From positions 682,001-746,000 of the forward strand of contig NC_063015.1 in assembly GCF_020509005.1 (NCBI RefSeq): DNA of 64,000 nt. Reading direction: 5' to 3'. The position numbers and the translations under genes were made by a program. Below are positions 9,064 through 19,814 of this stretch, piece by piece; position 1 is the stretch's first letter, and each line of letters starts with the position of its first letter. Below the pieces are notes generated by a model. The model did no database searches. It saw nothing but the letters and a program-made list of their open reading frames with translations, and was not told where the DNA came from. This DNA comes from Fulvia fulva (taxonomy: Eukaryota; Ascomycota; Dothideomycetes; Mycosphaerellales; Mycosphaerellaceae).

Positions 9064-9119
9064 ATCTCGTATGGGAGGTTACAGTCTGCTCACCTCCTGT
9101 CAATAGTACTTGGACCTTT

Positions 9120-12100
9120 TTATGACAGGTTCAGCTGGCTTACAAACCTCTGGAAGTGTGGACCAGTCTTTGGTTTTGTAAACCCGTCTGCAACCATCTC
9201 AGAGGTTGGGGTGTACTCAACAGCAATAAGCCTCCTCCACCAAAGTTTCCTAACAGCGTTATAGGCAATGTCAATGTGCTTCGACTTGTCATGAACATGT
9301 GCATCTTTCACTAGGGTGAGGGCAGCTTGATTGTCACCTCTTAATTGGACTGGTCTCAAATTTGATACAGTCTCCTGGTTTCCAGTGATTCTTGGTTGAT
9401 AGGAACAGTCTCCCACTAACTCTGGACAATCAATTTCCCTTAGCAGTGAAGCTAGGAATTGGGACTGCTTCGCACATGCATTCATAGCCATGTATTCAGC
9501 CTCCATTGTGGATGTTGCTACAGACTTTTGCTTCTTGCTCATCCAAGAAACTGGTGCCCCACAGAGGAAGAAGACATACCCAAGGATTGAGACTCTGTCT
9601 GCTTTGTCCATTGCATAATCAGAATCACAGTATCCAATAAGGTGTCCTTTTCCAGACTTTGAGAACTGAAGTCCTAGATCAGGGTATGATCTTAGGTACC
9701 TAGTGATCTTCTTCAAAGCCTTCATGTGGTAGGTGGATGGGTCACTCACAAATGAGCTCATCCTTCGTAGGGCAAAAGCAATGTCTGGCCTTGTGATTGT
9801 TGCTGGCCACATCCAAGTACCATTAATACTCTGGTACTCTGCCTTGTCACACCTCTCATCCATGTGGCTTGAAGGTTTGAGGGCCTCATAGCTGTCCATA
9901 GGTGAGTGTGTAGGTGCTGCCTTCTCATAGTTCATTCCCATCTTGGCTAGGCTGTCCCTAACAAAGTGTCCTTGGTCAAGTTTCAGGATTCCTCTCTTCC
10001 TGTCCCTTGTGACTCTCATGCCAAGGATCTTTTCAGGTTCACCTAGATCTTTGATCTTAAAGATCTTGCCAAGTTCTCTTTTGAACCAGAGAACATCTGT
10101 CAACTTTGGTGCAGCAATTGGAATGTCATCCACATGTATAAGGATTATGATCTCCCTCTTCTTATGGATAAGTAGGCATGGATCCACTTCTGACTGTGTG
10201 AATCCAATCTCTCTGAGCTTTGACACACAGAGTTGATTCCAATCTCTAGCTGCTTGCTTAAGTCCATACAAGCTTTTGAGGATTTTGAACACCATGTTTG
10301 GTGGAAGCTCAACTCCTGGTGGTGGTAACATGAAGATGTCTTCATGGAGGGTGCTTTCTGTGAATGCATTGTTCACATCCACTTGGTGAAGATGAAGATC
10401 CTTCTTACACACAATAGCCATAAACACCCTAAGGGTGTCCTGTCTTACTGTAGGTGCAAATGTCTCCATAAAGTCAACACCAAACTTCTGTGAGAAGCCC
10501 CTTGCAACTAGTCTAGCCTTGAACTTTTCAATAGCTCCACTAATGCTTCTCTTAATATCAAAGACCCATCTTGATGTAACCAGATTTGCTCCTTTTGGTG
10601 GAACAGAATTTTCCTAGGTGTTGTTACTCTGTAGAGCATCTAGTTCCTTTTGGATTGCTTCCTTCCAAAGATGTCCCCATTTCTTGTCATTCACAGCATC
10701 CTTGTAGGATTTTGGAATTGGGACCTCTTGCTTGTATGCAATGGCTTCTACAGTTGCTACAAAGGCCATTTCCTCAACTTCTTCTAGGAATTCGCTATCC
10801 CATGGTATTGAACTGTCCACTGATTGCATGGCTGCAAAGAAAGCTTGGTGAAAAGCAGCAAGGTTCTCTGAGAGGTCCATTGCTTCTCCCACTTCAGTGG
10901 TTAGTTCGGGCTTAGGGACCATGGATCTTGGGGCTTTCTGTTTCATGTCATAGCCCTCAACATCATAGTCAGCCTTTCTCTTTCCAAGGGATGATTTAGG
11001 GACCGTCACTTGTGACCTAGTAACGTCTATTTCCTGGGGATCTAGGGAGCTTCTCTCAATTGGCTGATCGATTTTCTGAAATTCCCCTACGTTCTCCGGA
11101 GGCTGGGGAAGTTGCACAAACAGCTTTCTCGGCTGAGCGACTTTAGGGCTCTCAATTGGCTGATCTATTTCGGGGGGGCTCTGATGGACGCCTGAATGGT
11201 AGGTAGATTGTCCTAAGGATACGTTCTTCCTCGGCCTTCCTAAGGGCTTCCTAGCTAGTGCACTGCTTGGTAGATTCAATGTTGGAACATTGAGACCCAT
11301 ATCACCTCCAGGCTGGTCCTCAAAGAAGTCTGCATGTGTGTGTTGTTTAACAGCTCTCATGTCTGGTTCCCAAAAGAGCCAGGCTTTAGCTGTGTTTTCA
11401 ACATACCCAATAAACACTGCTTCTTTACCCCTATTCATTAGCTTGTCACTTCTTACCCATTGAGGTTGGGATCTTGTGTCCATATAGACAACAGCTTTGC
11501 ATCCCCAAACTTTCAAATGGTTGATGGTCGGTTTGATACCATCAAAAGCCTCATCTGGTGAAACCTTGAACCCATCGTAATCTGGGCCATTTGGCAGTTT
11601 GTTCCTCATATAAGTTTGGGCCTCTAGTGCTTTAGGCCAAAATTCAACCGGCATTTTAGCCTCTTCAAGCATTGCCCTTATAGAGTCCTCTGAGGTTTGT
11701 ATTGACCTCTCAACTGGTCCATTCTGTAGAGAGTTGTATGCCTCAGTCGGCTCGAGCCCAATCCCCAAATCCTTCTCCCACTGCTTCACTAATGCAATAA
11801 GTTCTTTTGCATTGTCAAGTCTTACTGCTTTCAGCTGCGCTGATGATTTCCTCTCTGCTTTGATCTTCCAGTTCTGGAGAGCAACTGGAGCATCTTCTCT
11901 TTTCCTAAGAGGAAAGGTCCACTTCTTCCTAGAGAAGTTGTCAACAATCTCAAGCCAGTATTTGAATCCTAGTCTTGAGATTGGTAGTGGGCCACATATG
12001 TCAATAGATACAAGGGCAAGTCTTTCAGGTCTTCTCTCTGTAACTTTGCCTTTGTACTTCTTCATCTTTGCTATTGAGCATACTCTGCACTGGTGAAAGC

Positions 12101-12398
12101 CATCCTTAGGGATAGGAATGGGTTCTTTCAAGTCTGTTACCTTGTGAAGATTCTGGAGCAAATTCTTCCCAAAGTGTGCAAATCTTCTATGCCAAAGCTC
12201 CCACTGCTTCAGGTCGGTCTCTGATTGAGCAGTCACAAAGGCATTCTCCATTGGTGGTGCACATGATGAGTAATGTGCCCGTTCTTGTAGGAGAGGAGAA
12301 ATCTCATCAATGAATAGAACCCCCCCCAAGGAGCTTTGTCTGGACAACAGTCTCACCAGAGGGGGAAACAAGAGAAAATGATGGAGGTTGCACACCAA
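9120..12398 (-). pseudogene. copia copy A integrase-RT-RNase H, broken
   Basis: The integrase part (12398-10614) has a zinc-binding HRRFAH...CRVC region, then VSIDICGPL, VRLDNAKEL and NGPVERSIQT, which carry the catalytic D, D and E. It is cut by TAG after LDALQSNNT, where copia relatives have Trp; TGG to TAG is a TG-to-TA change. The frame continues unbroken to ENSVPPKGAN and the RT (10469-9120 from its first Met), with VDVNNAFTES, the catalytic HVDD of ILIHVDDIPI, and RNase H YCDSDYAMDK. In most copia elements the catalytic box is YVDD; here Tyr is His. The frame is also one base out of step with gag-protease. The ORF passes the RNase H and ends close to the 3' LTR. Confidence 0.9.
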
Positions 12399-13752
12399 AC
12401 TGCTTGCTAAACTGGTTCCATGAAACCAGGTTCACTCCTAGCTTGGGTACAAGCAGGACATCTTCCAAAACAACTTTTCTGCCAGCTCTCCCACTCATCT
12501 CTGCATTCCCAATACGAGTGGCCAATAAAAACCCACCTCCCACTTTGATCCATTTCTTCCTTGTCAAGGGAGTCATAGATCTAAAGAGGCAGCTTTGGTC
12601 AGTCATATGGGATGAAGCACAGGAGTCAAGTAACCACTCTGACGAGGGGAACTTGCCTTGGACTTCTGCAGTTGAGTGAGCCACTTCATCATACTCATCA
12701 TCATCAGACATTGTCTCTAGGGATGAGCTGCATGGTGACTCTTGGGCGGAGAAACCTTTTCCAGTCTTCTTTGCTTTAGAGGTATAAGACTGGGCCTGGT
12801 TCTTCTGGAGTGACAGCATGTCAGAGCTGAGTTTCTTCACCATTTTCTTAAGTTCTTCTATAGAGGACTTCTCTCTTGGTGTCCTCCTTGAAGTGGGTGG
12901 TGGAGTTCTCTTCTTCTTAACATGTGTTGTATTCTGGGAAGATGGTGGTTGGGAATGAGATCTAAGGACCTTTCTTGCCTCAGGCAAACTAGGGCAGTCC
13001 TTGATCAGATGATCCTTCTCACAGAGAAGGCAGGAGAGTGGTCTTGCTAGACCTGAGGGCTTGACCCAGGTGGCTGCCATGCCATACTCAGCCTTAGAGG
13101 GATCCAACCTGGCTTCTTGAGCTTCAAGGATCTTTAAGGTCCTTTCATGATCCATCTTTGGCTGAGCCATGATAGTATCCCTGGCTACATAGTAGTCAGG
13201 TGGCAGTGAGCTTAAGAGCTGGGTCATCCTCACATCAGCTTTCCTGTAATGCTGACCCTCTGGGTCAACATCAGCAATCCTTTTTCCAAGAGAAACCAGG
13301 TGTGTCCATGCAGATCTGATGGTGAACTCTTCACTCATCTCAAAGGTCACAAATTGCTTTGTGAGCTCATGTGCATGGGTTGGTAGCACCTGGCTATACT
13401 TGTTCCAGAGATACACCCACTTCTCAGCAGCTCTTCCAGATTCACATGAGCCCTCAAGCTCAAATTCATCTTCTTCTGTGATCCTACTAAGGATACTGAA
13501 GTTGCATACTGCATTGTGTCTTGTCCATGTTGGCGTATTGAGGATCTCTTTGGTTGTAGCCTCTTCTTGGAGTTTCAGAGTCTTGCCCTTGATGTTGTCA
13601 AAAGACACTTCCATTAGGTCATCAATTGCAAAGAATGCTGATTGGCTCTCCATCTTGTATCTCTGAAGGTTGAACCATCTCTTCCAATTGTCCCTCCCAA
13701 GAATTGGGATTTTGCCTCCCTTCTCCTCTATCTTCTCTTAGTATGAATCCAT
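12307..13752 (-). pseudogene. copia copy A gag-protease, broken
   Basis: The natural start is probably ATG 13752 (MDSY), followed at once by TAA (13738-13740) where a CAA would give a normal copia gag opening (KIPILGRDNWKRWFNLQRYK). The frame then runs on, and its next Met is at 13653. A CCHC knuckle, CLLCEKDHLIKDC, has one residue fewer than usual between the second Cys and His. The protease motif is WLLDSCASSHM, with Cys where DSG/DTG is normal. The frame ends after a run of eight G (plus-strand C 12320-12327), while the integrase continues in the next frame. Confidence 0.88.
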
Positions 13753-14199
13753 AATAAATTGGATGTAATGAAACAAGGTGTGTATGTTCCAAGGTGGTGG
13801 CTCAGATCCTGCTGAGGCTTCTAGTGTAGAATGGGAAAGTTCGTAGGTGTGGATACCAAGGCCTGCTTGGTAAAGTAAAGAAGGAGCGGTGTGAGGTCTC
13901 GGGCTAGGACACAGGTCTGTCTCTCCTAGCAGAGCCTCAAATGACTTACTTGAAGTCCTTCTTGATAGTATCTCGATGCAGTTCTGCCTACAGAGTATCT
14001 TCAAGGTATTGGCTTTAAGTAAGCCGCACAGAGTCCTTGTCTAGGTTACCTATCACTTAGTATCGAACTAAGCTCCTTAATAGGATAGACGGGGTAGACT
14101 TCTGATTCCCAGATGTTTTCTGCTACGATAGCAAGGGATACAAGTAACCTGTACTGATATAGGTTGCTCTTATTCCTACACAAACCCGGGCTTATAACC
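13753..14199 (-). promoter_or_regulatory. copia copy A leader and primer-binding site
   Basis: Untranslated leader between the 5' LTR (LTR 2) and gag. The primer site GGTTATAAGCCCGGG (minus, 14199-14185) begins immediately after the LTR. It lacks the TGG of a tRNA 3'-end primer and matches the anticodon arm of a tRNA instead, as in Drosophila copia. An in-frame stretch at 14004-13753 could be read but is not gag-like. Confidence 0.6.
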
Positions 14200-14434
14200 T
14201 GTTAAACAGGTACGGGTGGATAGCAGCGGAGTCGAGTAAGAGATCAATCTTCAACTGACTAATAGCACGAGCATGCAGCAATATATCAGGAACCAATATG
14301 TTGATTGTGTTAGATGTCTATCTAAGCTAAAGGGGAGAGAAGGGATCTCCCTACAAGCTGAGTCATCGTGGATGCCTCAGGCTGCCAGATCACTTCCTAA
14401 TTGTTGACTCCCTTTGAGATGCTACATCTTAACA
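14200..14434 (-). repeat. copia LTR 2 (shared middle LTR)
   Basis: 235 bp. It serves as the 5' LTR of copy A and the 3' LTR of copy B. It matches LTR 3 over its whole length except the final dinucleotide. Confidence 0.93.
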
Positions 14435-14499
14435 CTCCCACTCATCTCGTATGGGAGGTTACAGTCTGCTCACCTCCTGTCAATAGTACTTGGACCTTT

Positions 14500-17400
14500 T
14501 TATGACAGGTTCAGCTGGCTTACAAACCTCTGGAAGTGTGGACCAGTCTTTGGTTTTGTAAACCCGTCTGCAACCATCTCAGAGGTTGGGGTGTACTCAA
14601 CAGCAATAAGCCTCCTCCACCAAAGTTTCCTAACAGCGTTATAGGCAATGTCAATGTGCTTCGACTTGTCATGAACATGTGCATCTTTCACTAGGGTGAG
14701 GGCAGCTTGATTGTCACCTCTTAATTGGACTGGTCTCAAATTTGATACAGTCTCCTGGTTTCCAGTGATTCTTGGTTGATAGGAACAGTCTCCCACTAAC
14801 TCTGGACAATCAATTTCCCTTAGCAGTGAAGCTAGGAATTGGGACTGCTTCGCACATGCATTCATAGCCATGTATTCAGCCTCCATTGTGGATGTTGCTA
14901 CAGACTTTTGCTTCTTGCTCATCCAAGAAACTGGTGCCCCACAGAGGAAGAAGACATACCCAAGGATTGAGACTCTGTCTGCTTTGTCCATTGCATAATC
15001 AGAATCACAGTATCCAATAAGGTGTCCTTTTCCAGACTTTGAGAACTGAAGTCCTAGATCAGGGTATGATCTTAGGTACCTAGTGATCTTCTTCAAAGCC
15101 TTCATGTGGTAGGTGGATGGGTCACTCACAAATGAGCTCATCCTTCGTAGGGCAAAAGCAATGTCTGGCCTTGTGATTGTTGCTGGCCACATCCAAGTAC
15201 CATTAATACTCTGGTACTCTGCCTTGTCACACCTCTCATCCATGTGGCTTGAAGGTTTGAGGGCCTCATAGCTGTCCATAGGTGAGTGTGTAGGTGCTGC
15301 CTTCTCATAGTTCATTCCCATCTTGGCTAGGCTGTCCCTAACAAAGTGTCCTTGGTCAAGTTTCAGGATTCCTCTCTTCCTGTCCCTTGTGACTCTCATG
15401 CCAAGGATCTTTTCAGGTTCACCTAGATCTTTGATCTTAAAGATCTTGCCAAGTTCTCTTTTGAACCAGAGAACATCTGTCAACTTTGGTGCAGCAATTG
15501 GAATGTCATCCACATGTATAAGGATTATGATCTCCCTCTTCTTATGGATAAGTAGGCATGGATCCACTTCTGACTGTGTGAATCCAATCTCTCTGAGCTT
15601 TGACACACAGAGTTGATTCCAATCTCTAGCTGCTTGCTTAAGTCCATACAAGCTTTTGAGGATTTTGAACACCATGTTTGGTGGAAGCTCAACTCCTGGT
15701 GGTGGTAACATGAAGATGTCTTCATGGAGGGTGCTTTCTGTGAATGCATTGTTCACATCCACTTGGTGAAGATGAAGATCCTTCTTACACACAATAGCCA
15801 TAAACACCCTAAGGGTGTCCTGTCTTACTGTAGGTGCAAATGTCTCCATAAAGTCAACACCAAACTTCTGTGAGAAGCCCCTTGCAACTAGTCTAGCCTT
15901 GAACTTTTCAATAGCTCCACTAATGCTTCTCTTAATATCAAAGACCCATCTTGATGTAACCAGATTTGCTCCTTTTGGTGGAACAGAATTTTCCTAGGTG
16001 TTGTTACTCTGTAGAGCATCTAGTTCCTTTTGGATTGCTTCCTTCCAAAGATGTCCCCATTTCTTGTCATTCACAGCATCCTTGTAGGATTTTGGAATTG
16101 GGACCTCTTGCTTGTATGCAATGGCTTCTACAGTTGCTACAAAGGCCATTTCCTCAACTTCTTCTAGGAATTCGCTATCCCATGGTATTGAACTGTCCAC
16201 TGATTGCATGGCTGCAAAGAAAGCTTGGTGAAAAGCAGCAAGGTTCTCTGAGAGGTCCATTGCTTCTCCCACTTCAGTGGTTAGTTCGGGCTTAGGGACC
16301 ATGGATCTTGGGGCTTTCTGTTTCATGTCATAGCCCTCAACATCATAGTCAGCCTTTCTCTTTCCAAGGGATGATTTAGGGACCGTCACTTGTGACCTAG
16401 TAACGTCTATTTCCTGGGGATCTAGGGAGCTTCTCTCAATTGGCTGATCGATTTTCTGAAATTCCCCTACGTTCTCCGGAGGCTGGGGAAGTTGCACAAA
16501 CAGCTTTCTCGGCTGAGCGACTTTAGGGCTCTCAATTGGCTGATCTATTTCGGGGGGGCTCTGATGGACGCCTGAATGGTAGGTAGATTGTCCTAAGGAT
16601 ACGTTCTTCCTCGGCCTTCCTAAGGGCTTCCTAGCTAGTGCACTGCTTGGTAGATTCAATGTTGGAACATTGAGACCCATATCACCTCCAGGCTGGTCCT
16701 CAAAGAAGTCTGCATGTGTGTGTTGTTTAACAGCTCTCATGTCTGGTTCCCAAAAGAGCCAGGCTTTAGCTGTGTTTTCAACATACCCAATAAACACTGC
16801 TTCTTTACCCCTATTCATTAGCTTGTCACTTCTTACCCATTGAGGTTGGGATCTTGTGTCCATATAGACAACAGCTTTGCATCCCCAAACTTTCAAATGG
16901 TTGATGGTCGGTTTGATACCATCAAAAGCCTCATCTGGTGAAACCTTGAACCCATCGTAATCTGGGCCATTTGGCAGTTTGTTCCTCATATAAGTTTGGG
17001 CCTCTAGTGCTTTAGGCCAAAATTCAACCGGCATTTTAGCCTCTTCAAGCATTGCCCTTATAGAGTCCTCTGAGGTTTGTATTGACCTCTCAACTGGTCC
17101 ATTCTGTAGAGAGTTGTATGCCTCAGTCGGCTCGAGCCCAATCCCCAAATCCTTCTCCCACTGCTTCACTAATGCAATAAGTTCTTTTGCATTGTCAAGT
17201 CTTACTGCTTTCAGCTGCGCTGATGATTTCCTCTCTGCTTTGATCTTCCAGTTCTGGAGAGCAACTGGAGCATCTTCTCTTTTCCTAAGAGGAAAGGTCC
17301 ACTTCTTCCTAGAGAAGTTGTCAACAATCTCAAGCCAGTATTTGAATCCTAGTCTTGAGATTGGTAGTGGGCCACATATGTCAATAGATACAAGGGCAAG

Positions 17401-17778
17401 TCTTTCAGGTCTTCTCTCTGTAACTTTGCCTTTGTACTTCTTCATCTTTGCTATTGAGCATACTCTGCACTGGTGAAAGCCATCCTTAGGGATAGGAATG
17501 GGTTCTTTCAAGTCTGTTACCTTGTGAAGATTCTGGAGCAAATTCTTCCCAAAGTGTGCAAATCTTCTATGCCAAAGCTCCCACTGCTTCAGGTCGGTCT
17601 CTGATTGAGCAGTCACAAAGGCATTCTCCATTGGTGGTGCACATGATGAGTAATGTGCCCGTTCTTGTAGGAGAGGAGAAATCTCATCAATGAATAGAAC
17701 CCCCCCCAAGGAGCTTTGTCTGGACAACAGTCTCACCAGAGGGGGAAACAAGAGAAAATGATGGAGGTTGCACACCAA
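14500..17778 (-). pseudogene. copia copy B integrase-RT-RNase H, broken
   Basis: The translation is identical to copy A, with the same TAG in the Trp position (codon ending at 15994), the same HVDD box and the same one-base offset from gag-protease. The integrase part is 17778-15994; the RT-RNase H part is 15849-14500 from its first Met. Sharing every lesion means copy B is a duplicate of copy A, not an independent insertion. Confidence 0.9.
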
Positions 17779-19132
17779 ACTGCTTGCTAAACTGGTTCCA
17801 TGAAACCAGGTTCACTCCTAGCTTGGGTACAAGCAGGACATCTTCCAAAACAACTTTTCTGCCAGCTCTCCCACTCATCTCTGCATTCCCAATACGAGTG
17901 GCCAATAAAAACCCACCTCCCACTTTGATCCATTTCTTCCTTGTCAAGGGAGTCATAGATCTAAAGAGGCAGCTTTGGTCAGTCATATGGGATGAAGCAC
18001 AGGAGTCAAGTAACCACTCTGACGAGGGGAACTTGCCTTGGACTTCTGCAGTTGAGTGAGCCACTTCATCATACTCATCATCATCAGACATTGTCTCTAG
18101 GGATGAGCTGCATGGTGACTCTTGGGCGGAGAAACCTTTTCCAGTCTTCTTTGCTTTAGAGGTATAAGACTGGGCCTGGTTCTTCTGGAGTGACAGCATG
18201 TCAGAGCTGAGTTTCTTCACCATTTTCTTAAGTTCTTCTATAGAGGACTTCTCTCTTGGTGTCCTCCTTGAAGTGGGTGGTGGAGTTCTCTTCTTCTTAA
18301 CATGTGTTGTATTCTGGGAAGATGGTGGTTGGGAATGAGATCTAAGGACCTTTCTTGCCTCAGGCAAACTAGGGCAGTCCTTGATCAGATGATCCTTCTC
18401 ACAGAGAAGGCAGGAGAGTGGTCTTGCTAGACCTGAGGGCTTGACCCAGGTGGCTGCCATGCCATACTCAGCCTTAGAGGGATCCAACCTGGCTTCTTGA
18501 GCTTCAAGGATCTTTAAGGTCCTTTCATGATCCATCTTTGGCTGAGCCATGATAGTATCCCTGGCTACATAGTAGTCAGGTGGCAGTGAGCTTAAGAGCT
18601 GGGTCATCCTCACATCAGCTTTCCTGTAATGCTGACCCTCTGGGTCAACATCAGCAATCCTTTTTCCAAGAGAAACCAGGTGTGTCCATGCAGATCTGAT
18701 GGTGAACTCTTCACTCATCTCAAAGGTCACAAATTGCTTTGTGAGCTCATGTGCATGGGTTGGTAGCACCTGGCTATACTTGTTCCAGAGATACACCCAC
18801 TTCTCAGCAGCTCTTCCAGATTCACATGAGCCCTCAAGCTCAAATTCATCTTCTTCTGTGATCCTACTAAGGATACTGAAGTTGCATACTGCATTGTGTC
18901 TTGTCCATGTTGGCGTATTGAGGATCTCTTTGGTTGTAGCCTCTTCTTGGAGTTTCAGAGTCTTGCCCTTGATGTTGTCAAAAGACACTTCCATTAGGTC
19001 ATCAATTGCAAAGAATGCTGATTGGCTCTCCATCTTGTATCTCTGAAGGTTGAACCATCTCTTCCAATTGTCCCTCCCAAGAATTGGGATTTTGCCTCCC
19101 TTCTCCTCTATCTTCTCTTAGTATGAATCCAT
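17687..19132 (-). pseudogene. copia copy B gag-protease, broken
   Basis: Identical in translation to copy A gag-protease. The early TAA (19118-19120) after MDSY, the short-spaced CCHC knuckle, the DSCAS protease motif and the eight-base G run (plus C 17700-17707) that shifts the frame are all shared. Confidence 0.88.
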
Positions 19133-19579
19133 AATAAATTGGATGTAATGAAACAAGGTGTGTATGTTCCAAGGTGGTGGCTCAGATCCTGCTGAGGCTT
19201 CTAGTGTAGAATGGGAAAGTTCGTAGGTGTGGATACCAAGGCCTGCTTGGTAAAGTAAAGAAGGAGCGGTGTGAGGTCTCGGGCTAGGACACAGGTCTGT
19301 CTCTCCTAGCAGAGCCTCAAATGACTTACTTGAAGTCCTTCTTGATAGTATCTCGATGCAGTTCTGCCTACAGAGTATCTTCAAGGTATTGGCTTTAAGT
19401 AAGCCGCACAGAGTCCTTGTCTAGGTTACCTATCACTTAGTATCGAACTAAGCTCCTTAATAGGATAGACGGGGTAGACTTCTGATTCCCAGATGTTTTC
19501 TGCTACGATAGCAAGGGATACAAGTAACCTGTACTGATATAGGTTGCTCTTATTCCTACACAAACCCGGGCTTATAACC
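19133..19579 (-). promoter_or_regulatory. copia copy B leader and primer-binding site
   Basis: Same leader as copy A. Primer site GGTTATAAGCCCGGG at 19579-19565 on the minus strand, directly next to LTR 3. Confidence 0.6.
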
Positions 19580-19814
19580 TGTTAAACAGGTACGGGTGGA
19601 TAGCAGCGGAGTCGAGTAAGAGATCAATCTTCAACTGACTAATAGCACGAGCATGCAGCAATATATCAGGAACCAATATGTTGATTGTGTTAGATGTCTA
19701 TCTAAGCTAAAGGGGAGAGAAGGGATCTCCCTACAAGCTGAGTCATCGTGGATGCCTCAGGCTGCCAGATCACTTCCTAATTGTTGACTCCCTTTGAGAT
19801 GCTACATCTTAATA
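19580..19814 (-). repeat. copia LTR 3 (outer 5' LTR)
   Basis: 235 bp, identical to LTR 2 except that its right-hand plus-strand end reads TTAATA instead of TTAACA, a CA-to-TA change. The target copy TATAT follows at 19815-19819. Confidence 0.9.

Larger units (their letters stand above)
8820..19814 (-). mobile_element. tandem Ty1/copia array: LTR-internal-LTR-internal-LTR
   Basis: Three 235-bp LTRs lie exactly 5,380 bp apart and enclose two internal regions whose translated frames are identical. In minus orientation each LTR begins TGTTAAGATG and ends CCTGTTTAACA. The outer target duplication TATAT (8815-8819, 19815-19819) is present, and no target duplication separates the two units, so this is one insertion later doubled. 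Gag-protease-integrase-RT-RNase H order defines Ty1/copia. The whole array is almost free of RIP although it is a large perfect duplication. Confidence 0.93.

Noticed and set aside
14179..14210. tRNA gene suggested by CCCGGGCTTATAACC next to the copia LTR
   Set aside because: Only an anticodon-arm-like segment is present, with no acceptor, D or T arms, so it is read as a primer-binding site.
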